A stretch of DNA of 64,000 nt. Origin: Paracoccaceae bacterium (GTDB lineage Bacteria > Pseudomonadota > Alphaproteobacteria > Rhodobacterales > Rhodobacteraceae). Shown piece by piece: positions 1 through 7,790 of this stretch. The notes under the pieces are model-generated. The model was not told the origin of the DNA, made no database searches, and saw only the letters and a list, made by a program, of their open reading frames with translations. Within the stretch, counting starts at the first letter, position 1, and each line of letters starts with the position of its first letter. The translations under genes and the position numbers were made by a program. The DNA lies in NCBI GenBank assembly GCA_030066905.1, contig JASJAR010000023.1, positions 1-64,000 on the forward strand. Reading direction: 5' to 3'.

Positions 1-1
1 C

Positions 2-53
2 GCAGGCTGGGCCACGCTTGAGATATTTGAGGTCTCCGCGCGTCCCAGCCTGC
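2..53. repeat. Perfect 10-bp inverted repeat at left edge
   Basis: GCAGGCTGGG at 2-11 is the exact reverse complement of CCCAGCCTGC at 44-53, with a 32-nt spacer. It lies just upstream of the coupling-protein gene. No T tract follows either arm, so a classic intrinsic terminator is not supported. It could be part of a transfer origin, a terminator of a gene left of the window, or a protein-binding site. The sequence does not decide between these. Confidence 0.4.
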
Positions 54-126
54 TAATCGCCTAGGTGGGTCCCGTTTCAAACGGCCAAACGGGGCACTTT
101 TGAACCGGCGTTGACACTCAGCGGAG

Positions 127-1806
127 GTGGAGGCCCGCAAGGCCAGTATACGGGAATCCTTCCAAGACCGGCTCGATGCTGCGGAAGCACATACCGAGAC
201 GGAGATTTTGCGCAGCGACTACCTTCCAATTGATGAGGCGCAGTTTCGCGCACCAAGAGTTGAAGATGTCCCGCTGCAGATCGATCAAAGCCCGATTGTC
301 GCCGACGATCCGTACGCCGAACGGATATCGCCAACCTTTCTGACCCATTGGTGGTGGCTTGCTGTCCTCTCCTTCGTCATATGGCTAAGCGTTCAAAACG
401 CCGCCCAACCTCAAATCTCGCATATCTATGCCCGGATTATGCGTTTCCTCGACGAGGGTCGGTTTGGGTTCGGTGGCTCGGCCCGGTTTGCCTCGATGTT
501 CGAGGAATGGGGCAAAGCCTTTGATCCCGGCACTCTCTATATGGGCCGTTCCCTCTACAATCCTTTCGATGAGATCGGGCTTGGCGGCGAAGCGCACATG
601 ATCACGGTTGCTGGATCGCGCGGCGGCAAAGGGACAACGGCGATTATCCCCAACCTTTTGTTGTGGAAAGGCTCCTGCGTCGTGGTCGATCCGAAGGGCA
701 CAAATGCCCATGTCACGGCAGAAGCGCGGCGGAAGATGGGGCACAAGGTCTATCTCATCGATCCATTTGGCATCGTCACCAAGGACTCAGATCGCTTTGA
801 TCCCTTTGCCAATCTTGATGCGCAGGACGCTCTGGTTCGTGAGCGGATCGCCAGTATCGCCGATGCCCTCGTCATACCCGACGAAAATGCGCGGGAGAAG
901 CATTGGGACGAGGGGGCACGAACCATCATCTCCGGGCTCATCTCTCACGTGGTGAGCGGGCAATCAGGTGGTGAAAGATGGCTCCACACCATCCGCGATC
1001 TTATCAAGCGCCTGCCCGAAGAGCAGGACCGGATGTGGGCAGAAATGTCTTTGAATGAAGCGGCAGGCGGCTTCGCCAAAGATGCAGCCATGCGCTACAT
1101 TCGCGGCTCGGAGACCAATGAAATCCTCGGCATCATGTCCAATGCCGACAAGCATACAGAATGGCTGTCGAGCGATGTTATGCGCAGGGTCACATCCGAG
1201 CCGACCTTCAACCTATCCGATCTCAAAAAAGAACCGACAACGGTCTATCTCATCATCCCGCCGCGCCAGCTTACCAAGCAAAACCGCCTCATCCGCCTCT
1301 TCATCAATCTGATGCTGGATGCGATGGAAGATGGCGGGCGCTCTGAGGTGCCGGTCTTGATGATGATCGATGAGTTTTTGGCGCTCGAACGCATGCCGGA
1401 AGTCCCAACGGCCTTTGCCACGATGGCTTCCTACAACCTTGTCATCTGGCTCTTCGTCCAAGACCTGATGGGTCTGCAAAAGAAGTACAAGAACGAGTTT
1501 AACGGCTTCATCGCCAATTCCCGAGCGATGCAGGTCTTTGCAACGACTGATGATGTGACCAAGGAATATGTCTCCAAGCGGCTTGGCAATCGTCCCCTGA
1601 CCGGGCTGGGCGGGATTGCAAAGTCCAACGACAACGTACCGATCCGTGCGCCGGATGACATTGAAAAAGACTTGAAGGCTAACGAAGGGCGTCAGTATGT
1701 GATTGAAGCTGGCAGCCCCGCCATGCTGATCGAAAAAGTCGCCTACTTTCACGAGCGCAGCCGCTTTGCGGGCAAGTACGCGCCTGATCCTGACTTCGCG
1801 AGGTAG
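127..1806 (+). CDS. VirD4/TraG-family type IV coupling protein
   Basis: 559-aa conjugative coupling ATPase. In this family an inner-membrane hexamer brings the relaxase-DNA complex to a type IV secretion channel. One hydrophobic segment (about residues 75-92, rich in Trp/Leu/Val) could anchor it. A Walker A variant GSRGGKGT sits at 163-170, VVVDPKG follows at about 186-192, and a Walker B-like LMMIDEF lies near 410-418. The start is GTG, because an in-frame TGA lies only four codons upstream. GC and codon use are lower than in the chromosome right of 4.6 kb, as expected for transferred DNA. Its neighbours are a relaxase and a MobC-like gene. No channel (VirB) genes are in view, so a complete system would have to continue to the left. 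Confidence 0.85.
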   Translation: MEARKASIRESFQDRLDAAEAHTETEILRSDYLPIDEAQFRAPRVEDVPLQIDQSPIVADDPYAERISPTFLTHWWWLAVLSFVIWLSVQNAAQPQISHIYARIMRFLDEGRFGFGGSARFASMFEEWGKAFDPGTLYMGRSLYNPFDEIGLGGEAHMITVAGSRGGKGTTAIIPNLLLWKGSCVVVDPKGTNAHVTAEARRKMGHKVYLIDPFGIVTKDSDRFDPFANLDAQDALVRERIASIADALVIPDENAREKHWDEGARTIISGLISHVVSGQSGGERWLHTIRDLIKRLPEEQDRMWAEMSLNEAAGGFAKDAAMRYIRGSETNEILGIMSNADKHTEWLSSDVMRRVTSEPTFNLSDLKKEPTTVYLIIPPRQLTKQNRLIRLFINLMLDAMEDGGRSEVPVLMMIDEFLALERMPEVPTAFATMASYNLVIWLFVQDLMGLQKKYKNEFNGFIANSRAMQVFATTDDVTKEYVSKRLGNRPLTGLGGIAKSNDNVPIRAPDDIEKDLKANEGRQYVIEAGSPAMLIEKVAYFHERSRFAGKYAPDPDFAR

Positions 1807-1811
1807 ACCTA

Positions 1812-2099
1812 TTGGTTGAAGATGACGATGAGACCGGTTCGAGTGACACGTCCAAATCATTCGATCAGGCCAAAGCTGTGCGCTCATCTTCGGAGTTCGA
1901 GAAGAAAAAGCTCTTGGAGGAATCCGAAACACCTAAGCTGGAACGCCATCTCACCCCCGGCGGCGAGATCGAGCGGGAGGTAAACCGAGGTGTCTCGGAA
2001 GCCAATCGCGCGCGGATCAAACAGATCGAAGAGCGTTTGCGCAATGTTCGTCAAGAAAAGAACACTGCGCGAAACTTCAACAAGGATCGTGATCGCTAA
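1812..2099 (+). CDS. Hypothetical small charged protein following the coupling-protein gene
   Basis: 95-aa product that I do not recognise. It starts at TTG 1812, six bases after the traG-like stop, with GAGGT overlapping that stop as the ribosome-binding site, so translation is probably coupled. The N-terminus is acidic and Ser-rich. The C-terminal half is strongly charged and predicted helical (residues about 50-90, many Glu/Arg/Lys). There is no membrane segment or Cys motif. Its position suggests an accessory to the coupling protein or relaxosome, by inference only. Confidence 0.55.
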   Translation: MVEDDDETGSSDTSKSFDQAKAVRSSSEFEKKKLLEESETPKLERHLTPGGEIEREVNRGVSEANRARIKQIEERLRNVRQEKNTARNFNKDRDR

Positions 2100-2313
2100 C
2101 TGCTCGGGTCTTCACCTCAGGACAGGTTGAAGCATTTCCAGCCCTCAGCTCCCCTTCGATGCTTACCCTTCACCCCGCAGAACCATGCCTGCAACCCCGC
2201 TAAAGGGGGTGTTCCGGCAGAACCGTGCGCGGTGACTGGCCGCATTTTGCGAAGGCGATCCGACGGACAGGAAATTTGCAAAACCAAACCGAAATGTGAG
2301 AGTATGTAAGCCT
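2100..2313. other. Intergenic region of mobile element; possible oriT or regulatory zone
   Basis: 214 bases without a convincing gene. A near-perfect 12-nt direct repeat, GCAGAACC(A/G)TGC, occurs at 2177-2188 and 2217-2228. Between the copies, ACCCC and GGGGGT arms flank GCTAAA. Repeats next to mobilisation genes can mark a transfer origin, but no known nick site was recognised. Confidence 0.25.
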
Positions 2314-2583
2314 ATGTTTTTTATACAAGAAAAGTACATTGAAGCTGAGCTACAAGTCGAGGTTCGAGACTTACCCGATGAAAACGGCAAGATGGTGCCC
2401 GTTCGCGGTTACCGCTTCATGTGGCGGGATTTTGATGAAGTCATCAACAAGACCGATATCGACCCGCTCTTCATACTAGAGGTTGCGCGCACCTATGCCG
2501 ATGAGCACGGGGACCCGTGGGGGTGTGCCCTGTCCGAGACCATCGCGTATTTCCGTGAAACCTATGTCCTTGGCAAAGCCTAG
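2314..2583 (+). CDS. Hypothetical protein in mobile region
   Basis: 89 aa if translation starts at ATG 2314. An in-frame GTG at 2296 would add six residues. The purine-rich stretch upstream is only a weak ribosome-binding site. The product is acidic, contains the pattern GYRFMWRDFDEV, and has no signal peptide, membrane segment or Cys pair. It ends five bases before the convergent relaxase stop at 2589. Family unknown. Likely an accessory gene of the element. Confidence 0.5.
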   Translation: MFFIQEKYIEAELQVEVRDLPDENGKMVPVRGYRFMWRDFDEVINKTDIDPLFILEVARTYADEHGDPWGCALSETIAYFRETYVLGKA

Positions 2584-2588
2584 CGGCA

Positions 2589-3917
2589 TCACCGCTCTAG
2601 GCTTGGACCGTCACGGCTGCGGTTTTGAGACCTGTTGCGCTGACGATTGCGGGCCAATCTCGTTTGCACCGCCTGAATATGTCGCTCTTTTTCAGTGTCT
2701 TGGCTTGGCGCAAGCGTCTTGATGTCTTGGCTTAGTTCCACTTGCACACGCTCGTATTGCGCCTTCAAAGACAGCTGCTTTTGGTGGGCGATCTCGCGGG
2801 CACTTGTTTCCTGACGGTGGCGCTCCTCCCGTTGGGCTTTGTCTCGCTGAAAGGCGAGCGCCATGTCCTCTTGGTTCTTCAGCAAAGTCTCTTTGCGGCG
2901 TCCCGTCAGGCGATCAAGGAAACCCAACAATCCTTTGCGCAGACGTTCGGCGCGTTCGAGCGCTTCCGCCTGACGCCGTTGGCGTTGCTCTTCCAGTTGC
3001 CGTTGCCGTTGGGCGCGGGCCTCGGCCTCTTGCCGCTCCCGTTCGGCCCGCAGGTGTTCCTGCCGGGCAGCTTCCTCGCGTGCCTGCTCTGCTTGAAGCT
3101 CCTGCAACCGAGCCGTGACGATCTGGGCGGCCTGCGCATGGGCCTGATCGACGCTTTGAAGGCTTTTATGATCCCCAAGCTTCTCGCGGACATCTTTCGC
3201 GCGTTTCTTGGTCCATTTCGAAACAGCATAGACTTCGCCGTTGTGATCGACGCCGACAAAACCGCGCCGCCCTTGGGCAAGGATGTAGCCGTGTTCCTGC
3301 AAGGCGTGACCGAACGATGCGGCAGAATCAGAAACCGACCAGCAATCCTGAAAGATGCCGATGATTTTCTCGGGGTCTTTCTTGGCCCGCTTGGCTTGCT
3401 GCCATTGTTCCAAGGTGAACTTGCGCGGGTCGCGGTCGGGTTTGTGCAACATGCCCGGCGGCATCCGCCAGTCTTTTTCGAGGTAGAGTTCGCGAGACAG
3501 CTCCATCAGCTTGGTTTTGGAGAACGACATCTGCTTGGCTTTCATCTCCTCCGCATCAATCCGCGACCAAACTGCATGGGCATGGCGCCGGAGCTGCCCG
3601 TCACGCCCCTCTTTCTCGTGAAACACGATTGCGCGCGGTTGACCGTCGAGCCCGAGACATCGTTCGGCGCGGTTGATGGCATCTATGAAGTCGTCATCCA
3701 AGGCATCCTCAATCGGCGGCGCGTTCACGCTCAATGAAAAGAGATGTTGTTTGCACTTGGTGGCGCGGCTGATGGCGTAGGATTCACGAAACGCCGATGC
3801 GAGGTCTTTCGATGCAAACCCCCGCACTTCATGGATTTCGACGCGTTCGTTGTCATCTTTCATCAAGTGCTGCGCGAGGTCCGTAGCCCCGCCGCGCTGA
3901 TTGCCGACGAAGAGCAT
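2589..3917 (-). CDS. Relaxase/mobilisation nuclease with C-terminal coiled coil
   Basis: 442-aa protein. The N-terminal domain carries a histidine triad typical of relaxases: H100 in VFHEKEG and H112/H114 in RRHAHAVWSRID. Such a triad would hold the metal for strand nicking at oriT. Y47 (RESYAIS) is a candidate nucleophile but is unproven. From about residue 255 to 420 the protein is a long Glu/Gln/Arg-rich predicted coiled coil, as in several plasmid Mob proteins. The start codon lies one base after the stop of the MobC-like gene, so the two are one operon. Its substrate would be the transfer origin of the element, most likely nearby, and its partner the coupling protein at 127-1806. Confidence 0.8.
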   Translation of the reverse strand: MLFVGNQRGGATDLAQHLMKDDNERVEIHEVRGFASKDLASAFRESYAISRATKCKQHLFSLSVNAPPIEDALDDDFIDAINRAERCLGLDGQPRAIVFHEKEGRDGQLRRHAHAVWSRIDAEEMKAKQMSFSKTKLMELSRELYLEKDWRMPPGMLHKPDRDPRKFTLEQWQQAKRAKKDPEKIIGIFQDCWSVSDSAASFGHALQEHGYILAQGRRGFVGVDHNGEVYAVSKWTKKRAKDVREKLGDHKSLQSVDQAHAQAAQIVTARLQELQAEQAREEAARQEHLRAERERQEAEARAQRQRQLEEQRQRRQAEALERAERLRKGLLGFLDRLTGRRKETLLKNQEDMALAFQRDKAQREERHRQETSAREIAHQKQLSLKAQYERVQVELSQDIKTLAPSQDTEKERHIQAVQTRLARNRQRNRSQNRSRDGPSLER

Positions 3918-3918
3918 G

Positions 3919-4353
3919 TCAACCGCCTCTAAGGCCCAAAGCTTTCACGAGATCACCGCGCATCGCCGAGAGGCAAACGCACGCAGCGAGAATGGTCTGG
4001 ACGGTTTCATCGGAGAGATCGAGTGAGCCATCCTCCGCCATGCGGACAAGCTGATCAAGGTTGCGAAAAGCGTCCGTTTGACCGAGCCCTGCCAAGAGAC
4101 GCGCGAGTAGCTCGTAATCCCTTGCCGAATTGCCCTTTGGAGCCTTGCGCGGCGTTTTCCCGTCAAACAGGCAAGCCTTCACATAGGTGCCAAGCGGCGT
4201 GCGCCCCGCCAATGCCTGCAACTGGCTGCGTTCATCCTCCGACAAGCGAATGGACAGCGGCGAAGCTCGTCTCTTCTTGGGCTTTGGTTTGGCTTCCGCG
4301 CTAGCCGCGTCCACAAACCGAGAGCCGAGAACGCCGGAGATGACATCTCTCAT
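3919..4353 (-). CDS. MobC-like relaxosome accessory protein
   Basis: 144 aa. A basic, Pro/Lys-rich N-terminus (PKPKKRRAS) is followed by IRLSEDERSQLQALAG, a pattern typical of ribbon-helix-helix MobC proteins, and by LGTYVKACLF. Such proteins bind oriT and help the relaxase open the DNA. The gene directly precedes the relaxase gene (one-base gap) and its ATG overlaps the stop of a 45-aa upstream ORF, so all three should be co-translated. The assignment rests on this motif and on context. Confidence 0.7.
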   Translation of the reverse strand: MRDVISGVLGSRFVDAASAEAKPKPKKRRASPLSIRLSEDERSQLQALAGRTPLGTYVKACLFDGKTPRKAPKGNSARDYELLARLLAGLGQTDAFRNLDQLVRMAEDGSLDLSDETVQTILAACVCLSAMRGDLVKALGLRGG

Positions 4354-4487
4354 GGCTGCATCTCCCCGATCTCGGGCTTATCCACCGCAAAGTCATCGAC
4401 CCCATACCCGGCATCCTTGAGATGACGCTCCCATTCCTCCAAAATCTCGAAAACGGAGTTCGAAGTTACTACTTCGTTGTCCGCCAC
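4350..4487 (-). CDS. Small ORF (45 aa) coupled to the mobC-like gene
   Basis: A short ORF from GTG 4487 reads MADNEVV, then FEILEEWERHL, and ends EIGEMQP. Its TGA overlaps the ATG of the MobC-like gene (ATGA at 4350-4353), which argues that it is translated. The frame stays open upstream of the GTG into GC-rich sequence of chromosomal character, so the 5' end may have been altered where the element joins the chromosome. Function unknown. No ribosome-binding site stands out, which keeps confidence moderate. The 150 bases from 4488 to 4637 hold no other gene that I can support. Confidence 0.45.
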   Translation of the reverse strand: MADNEVVTSNSVFEILEEWERHLKDAGYGVDDFAVDKPEIGEMQP

Positions 4488-4637
4488 GGGACCCGGCGCG
4501 GCGACAAACCGAGCAAGACCCCGGGGCCCAAGTCCCCAGCGTCGAACAGAGCCGAAGAGCGCAATCGCCGTCCGCCTTGCGCCACAGCCCGCGACCCGCC
4601 CCGTCCCGCGCCCCGCTGAGGGGCCGAGGGCCCGATC

Positions 4638-5528
4638 TTAGGCGGCCAGCCCCTTCCGCTCTTCGCCGATGAAGTCGGAAATCACCGAGGCAAGCTCGGC
4701 ATCCTGTGCTGCAAGATGCAGCGTTGCGCGCAGCATTCCGGCCTTCGACCCGCAATCGAACCGCATCCCCGAAAACCGGAAGCCGCCGAGACCGACGCGG
4801 GCGGCGCCGGTCGCGATCGCATCCGTGAGCTGGATCTCGCCGCCGGCGCCGGGCGCCTGGCTTTCGAGATCGTCGAAAACCGACGCATCGAGCACGTAGC
4901 GACCGACGACCGCCTCGCAGGAGGGCGCGGCTTCGGGCTGCGGCTTTTCGACCATGCCCGATGCGGCCAGCACGCGGTCGGTCGCGGTCTTGACCGAGAG
5001 GATGCCGTATTTCGAGGTCTCCTCGCGCGGCACCGTCATCGTCGCAACGAGATGGCCCATGGGCGATCCCGCATAGGCGTCGACCATCTCGCCGAGACAC
5101 CCGGTTCCGAGGATGAGATCGTCGGGCAGGATGACCGCGACCGGCCCGGGCAGCACATGGTCGCGGGCACACAAAACCGCGTGACCGAGCCCGAGCGGCT
5201 CGTCCTGCATGGTGAAGACCACGTCGTCGCGCCGCGGGCAAAGGGCGGTCTCCTGCAATTCCTCGGCGAGCTGCGGCTTGCCGCGTGCCTTCAGCTCCGC
5301 CCGCAGTTTGGCATCGTCCATCACATGGCGTTCGATGGCCGTCTTGGAGGGGTGGCTGACGAAGACCATCCGCTCGATGCCCGCCGCCTGCGCTTCGTCG
5401 ATTGCGTATTGGATCAGCGGCGTGTCGATGACAGGCAGAAGCTCCTTCGGGGTCGCTTTCGTCGCGGGCAGGAACCGCGTCCCCATCCCGGCCACCGGAA
5501 AGATCGCTGTGCGCACTGGCATCTTCAT
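4638..5528 (-). CDS. galU: UTP-glucose-1-phosphate uridylyltransferase
   Basis: 296 aa, normal for GalU. It makes UDP-glucose from UTP and glucose-1-phosphate in the cytoplasm, feeding envelope glycans and other glucosides. The N-terminal nucleotide-binding signature FPVAGMGTRFLPATK and the following PKELLPV are present. I place the start at 5528 (MKMPVRTAIF) rather than the longer in-frame 5591, because AAGGAG lies six bases before this ATG and the longer N-terminus has no family match. A sigma70-like promoter lies at 5564-5591. The gene diverges from the gpsA-HAD-ggpS operon. GgpS enzymes usually take ADP-glucose, so a direct link to that pathway is uncertain. Confidence 0.95.
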   Translation of the reverse strand: MKMPVRTAIFPVAGMGTRFLPATKATPKELLPVIDTPLIQYAIDEAQAAGIERMVFVSHPSKTAIERHVMDDAKLRAELKARGKPQLAEELQETALCPRRDDVVFTMQDEPLGLGHAVLCARDHVLPGPVAVILPDDLILGTGCLGEMVDAYAGSPMGHLVATMTVPREETSKYGILSVKTATDRVLAASGMVEKPQPEAAPSCEAVVGRYVLDASVFDDLESQAPGAGGEIQLTDAIATGAARVGLGGFRFSGMRFDCGSKAGMLRATLHLAAQDAELASVISDFIGEERKGLAA

Positions 5529-5563
5529 TGCCAGCTCCTTGTTCGTTACCGCTGCAATGCAGA

Positions 5564-5591
5564 AAGCTAACGTTTCGCGCGGACTTGTCAA
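5564..5591 (-). promoter_or_regulatory. Candidate sigma70 promoter of galU
   Basis: On the minus strand TTGACA (5591-5586) is followed by a 16-nt spacer and TAGCTT (5569-5564), about 35 bases before the chosen galU start. The -35 box is perfect and the -10 box is moderate. It lies in the AT-rich part of the 5529-5863 intergenic region, which otherwise holds no gene. Confidence 0.5.
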
Positions 5592-5611
5592 AAAACGACA
5601 CCGAATTGTCG

Positions 5612-5627
5612 TTAATGAAACATCAAC
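5612..5627 (+). promoter_or_regulatory. Candidate CtrA-type site in the galU-gpsA intergenic region
   Basis: TTAATGAAACATCAAC matches the alphaproteobacterial CtrA consensus TTAA-N7-TTAAC with one mismatch. It lies just upstream of the galU promoter. Single matches occur by chance in AT-rich intergenic DNA, so this is only a candidate. Confidence 0.25.
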
Positions 5628-5863
5628 TGCTCAGAAGTTAATCAGTATCGCCTATCATTTGTGCAAACTCAGGGCCCCTGCTGGCCGGCAGGCACCAAAT
5701 CCCGCCTTCACCGGCGGTTTCTTGCGGATGCGGCATTGACGAATGGGCCCGCAGCCGCACTTGTTTAGCTATGGGCTTCCGATAGCGGACATAACTCGGT
5801 GCGTTCCCCAGCATTTCGAACTGTCGCGCCATATCCCCTCACCCCGAACGACCCTGGTGATGC

Positions 5864-7006
5864 ATGAAGCACGAACCCCTCTCCGGAGATCCTTTTCCTG
5901 TCGAGACCCATCCGTTCGACCGGGTGGCGGTGTTGGGGACGGGCTCCTGGGGCACCGCCCTTGCGGCGACACTGGCCCGCGCCGGAGTGACGACGCGGCT
6001 TTGGGGGCGCGACCCATCGGTCGTCAACGAGATCAACACCTCCCACCGGAACGAGGCTTATCTGCCGGATGTCGGGCTGCCGGAGAACCTTCTCGCGGTG
6101 CATGAAATGTCGGCGGCCCTCGATGGCGCTGCAGCGGCGATGATCGTCGTGCCGTCCCGCAGCGTGCGCAGCGTCTCGCGTCAGGTCGCCGAATATGCCG
6201 CTGACGGCATTCCCGTCGCGGTCTGCGCCAAGGGGATCGAGGCGGAAACGGGCCTGCTGATGACCCAGGTCGCGGAAGAAGAGCTCGGCCGCCGCCCGGT
6301 GGGCTGCGTCTCCGGGCCCACCTTTGCGCGGGAAACGGCGCTGGGCCATCCCACCGCCGCCACGGTCGCCTTTCCCTTTGCCTACGCGGACCGTTTGAAG
6401 CCCCAGGACAGCCCCGCGGTGCGCTTTGCGGTGTCGCTGACCACGGAAAGCTTCCGCGCCTATGTGTCCGACGACCTCATCGGGGTCGAGATCGGCGGGG
6501 CGGTGAAGAACGTGATCGCCATCGCCTGCGGGATGATGACTGGGGCGGGCTTTGCCGAAAACACCCGTGCCGCGCTCATCACCCGGGGGCTCGACGAGAT
6601 GAAGGCGCTTGCCGAGGCCCTCGGCGGGCGGCGCGAAACCGTGACCGGGCTGTCGGGCATCGGCGATCTGTCGCTGACCTGTTCGAGCCCGACCTCGCGC
6701 AATATGTCGCTCGGCCAGCAACTGGGGCAGGGGACGCCGCGGGAGGCCTGTTTCGACGGCAGGCCCGTGGTCGTCGAGGGGGAGGTCAACGCCAAGTCGG
6801 TCACCGATCTCGCTCGCAGCCTCGGCGTGTCGATGCCGATCTGCGAAACGGTGCGCGCGATCCTCCACGACGAGGCCGATCTCGGCCTTGCCTTCGCCGC
6901 GCTCTGGGCGCGACCCATCGAAGCCGAACCCCGGGCGATGGACCTCTCGTTCAGCCACCCCGCAACAGACCAAGCCATTGCAAATCTTGCAGAAAGGATC
7001 TCATGA
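5864..7006 (+). CDS. gpsA: Glycerol-3-phosphate dehydrogenase [NAD(P)+]
   Basis: 380 aa, somewhat longer than typical GpsA because of a roughly 20-residue N-terminal extension and an extended C-terminus. It reduces dihydroxyacetone phosphate to sn-glycerol-3-phosphate. The Rossmann motif GTGSWGTALA is at about 25-34. VCAKGIE and GGAVKNVIAIACGM carry the conserved lysines. Its stop overlaps the ATG of the HAD phosphatase (ATGA at 7003-7006), and ggpS follows, so here it most likely supplies the acceptor for glucosylglycerol-phosphate synthesis. Whether it is also the phospholipid gpsA depends on a second copy elsewhere. The ribosome-binding site before ATG 5864 is weak, so a start slightly downstream is possible. 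Confidence 0.93.
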   Translation: MKHEPLSGDPFPVETHPFDRVAVLGTGSWGTALAATLARAGVTTRLWGRDPSVVNEINTSHRNEAYLPDVGLPENLLAVHEMSAALDGAAAAMIVVPSRSVRSVSRQVAEYAADGIPVAVCAKGIEAETGLLMTQVAEEELGRRPVGCVSGPTFARETALGHPTAATVAFPFAYADRLKPQDSPAVRFAVSLTTESFRAYVSDDLIGVEIGGAVKNVIAIACGMMTGAGFAENTRAALITRGLDEMKALAEALGGRRETVTGLSGIGDLSLTCSSPTSRNMSLGQQLGQGTPREACFDGRPVVVEGEVNAKSVTDLARSLGVSMPICETVRAILHDEADLGLAFAALWARPIEAEPRAMDLSFSHPATDQAIANLAERIS

Positions 7007-7779
7007 CCCGCCACGAAACCTTCTCCGCCTCGGCCATTGCCGACAAGGAACTCGTTCTTGCGACGGATCTTGACGGAACATTTCTGGGGGGCACCGAAGA
7101 GGACCGCGGGCGGTTCTACAAATGGATCGAGGCCAACCGCGACCGCGTCGGCCTCATTTTCGTGACCGGCCGCGATCCGGGCTTCATCACCGATCTGACG
7201 CGCCGGCGCGGCGTGCCGCGGCCCGACTATGTCGTCGGCGACGTGGGCACCACCATCGCCGCCGTCGAACCCGACCACCTTCTCAGCCCGATTGCGGCGC
7301 TCGAGGCGGAGATCGCCGAGCTTTGGGGCGACGCCGGAACGACCGTCCAGTCCGCCCTCCGCAAGGTCCCGGGGCTGCGCCTCCAGTCGACCGGGTTCCG
7401 CTACCGGGTCAGCTACGACTTGGACCCCGACCGTTTCGACCGGGCCGCCTTCGACATCGTCGCCGATCTCGGCCTCGACGCGCTGGTGTCGGACAACCGG
7501 TTCTTCGACGTGTTGCCCCGGGGTGTGAGCAAGGGACCGACGCTGTTGCGCCTGCTGGCGCATCTTGAGGTGGAGAATGCCCGCACGCTGGTGGCCGGCG
7601 ACACGCTGAACGATCTGTCCATGCTGAGCCTCGGTTTGCCGGCGGTGGCGGTCGGCGGCTCCGAGCAGGCGTTGCTCGACGAACTCACCGGTCTCGATCA
7701 CGTCCATGTCGCAAGCGGGATCGGTGTGGCCGGCATCGCCGAGGCGATCGTTCAGAAGAAGATGTTTTCGGCAGGCTAA
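7003..7779 (+). CDS. HAD-IIB (sucrose-phosphatase-like) hydrolase, probable glucosylglycerol-phosphate phosphatase
   Basis: 258 aa. HAD motif I is ATDLDGTF (nucleophile D22, acid D24), a threonine motif appears in FVTGRDPG, and motif IV is AGDTLNDLSML. The fold type matches sucrose-6-phosphate phosphatase relatives rather than the longer cyanobacterial StpA. It overlaps the gpsA stop by four bases, and its own stop is followed after 11 bases by ggpS. From this position it should remove phosphate from 2-O-glucosylglycerol-phosphate to give glucosylglycerol. The substrate is inferred from context. The HAD-IIB assignment is seen in sequence. Confidence 0.8.
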   Translation: MTRHETFSASAIADKELVLATDLDGTFLGGTEEDRGRFYKWIEANRDRVGLIFVTGRDPGFITDLTRRRGVPRPDYVVGDVGTTIAAVEPDHLLSPIAALEAEIAELWGDAGTTVQSALRKVPGLRLQSTGFRYRVSYDLDPDRFDRAAFDIVADLGLDALVSDNRFFDVLPRGVSKGPTLLRLLAHLEVENARTLVAGDTLNDLSMLSLGLPAVAVGGSEQALLDELTGLDHVHVASGIGVAGIAEAIVQKKMFSAG

Positions 7780-7790
7780 GGAGCGACCCC

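Noticed and set aside
4393-5601. 402-aa minus-strand ORF in another frame over galU
   Set aside because: Arg/Gly-rich alternative frame; galU occupies the region with clear motifs.
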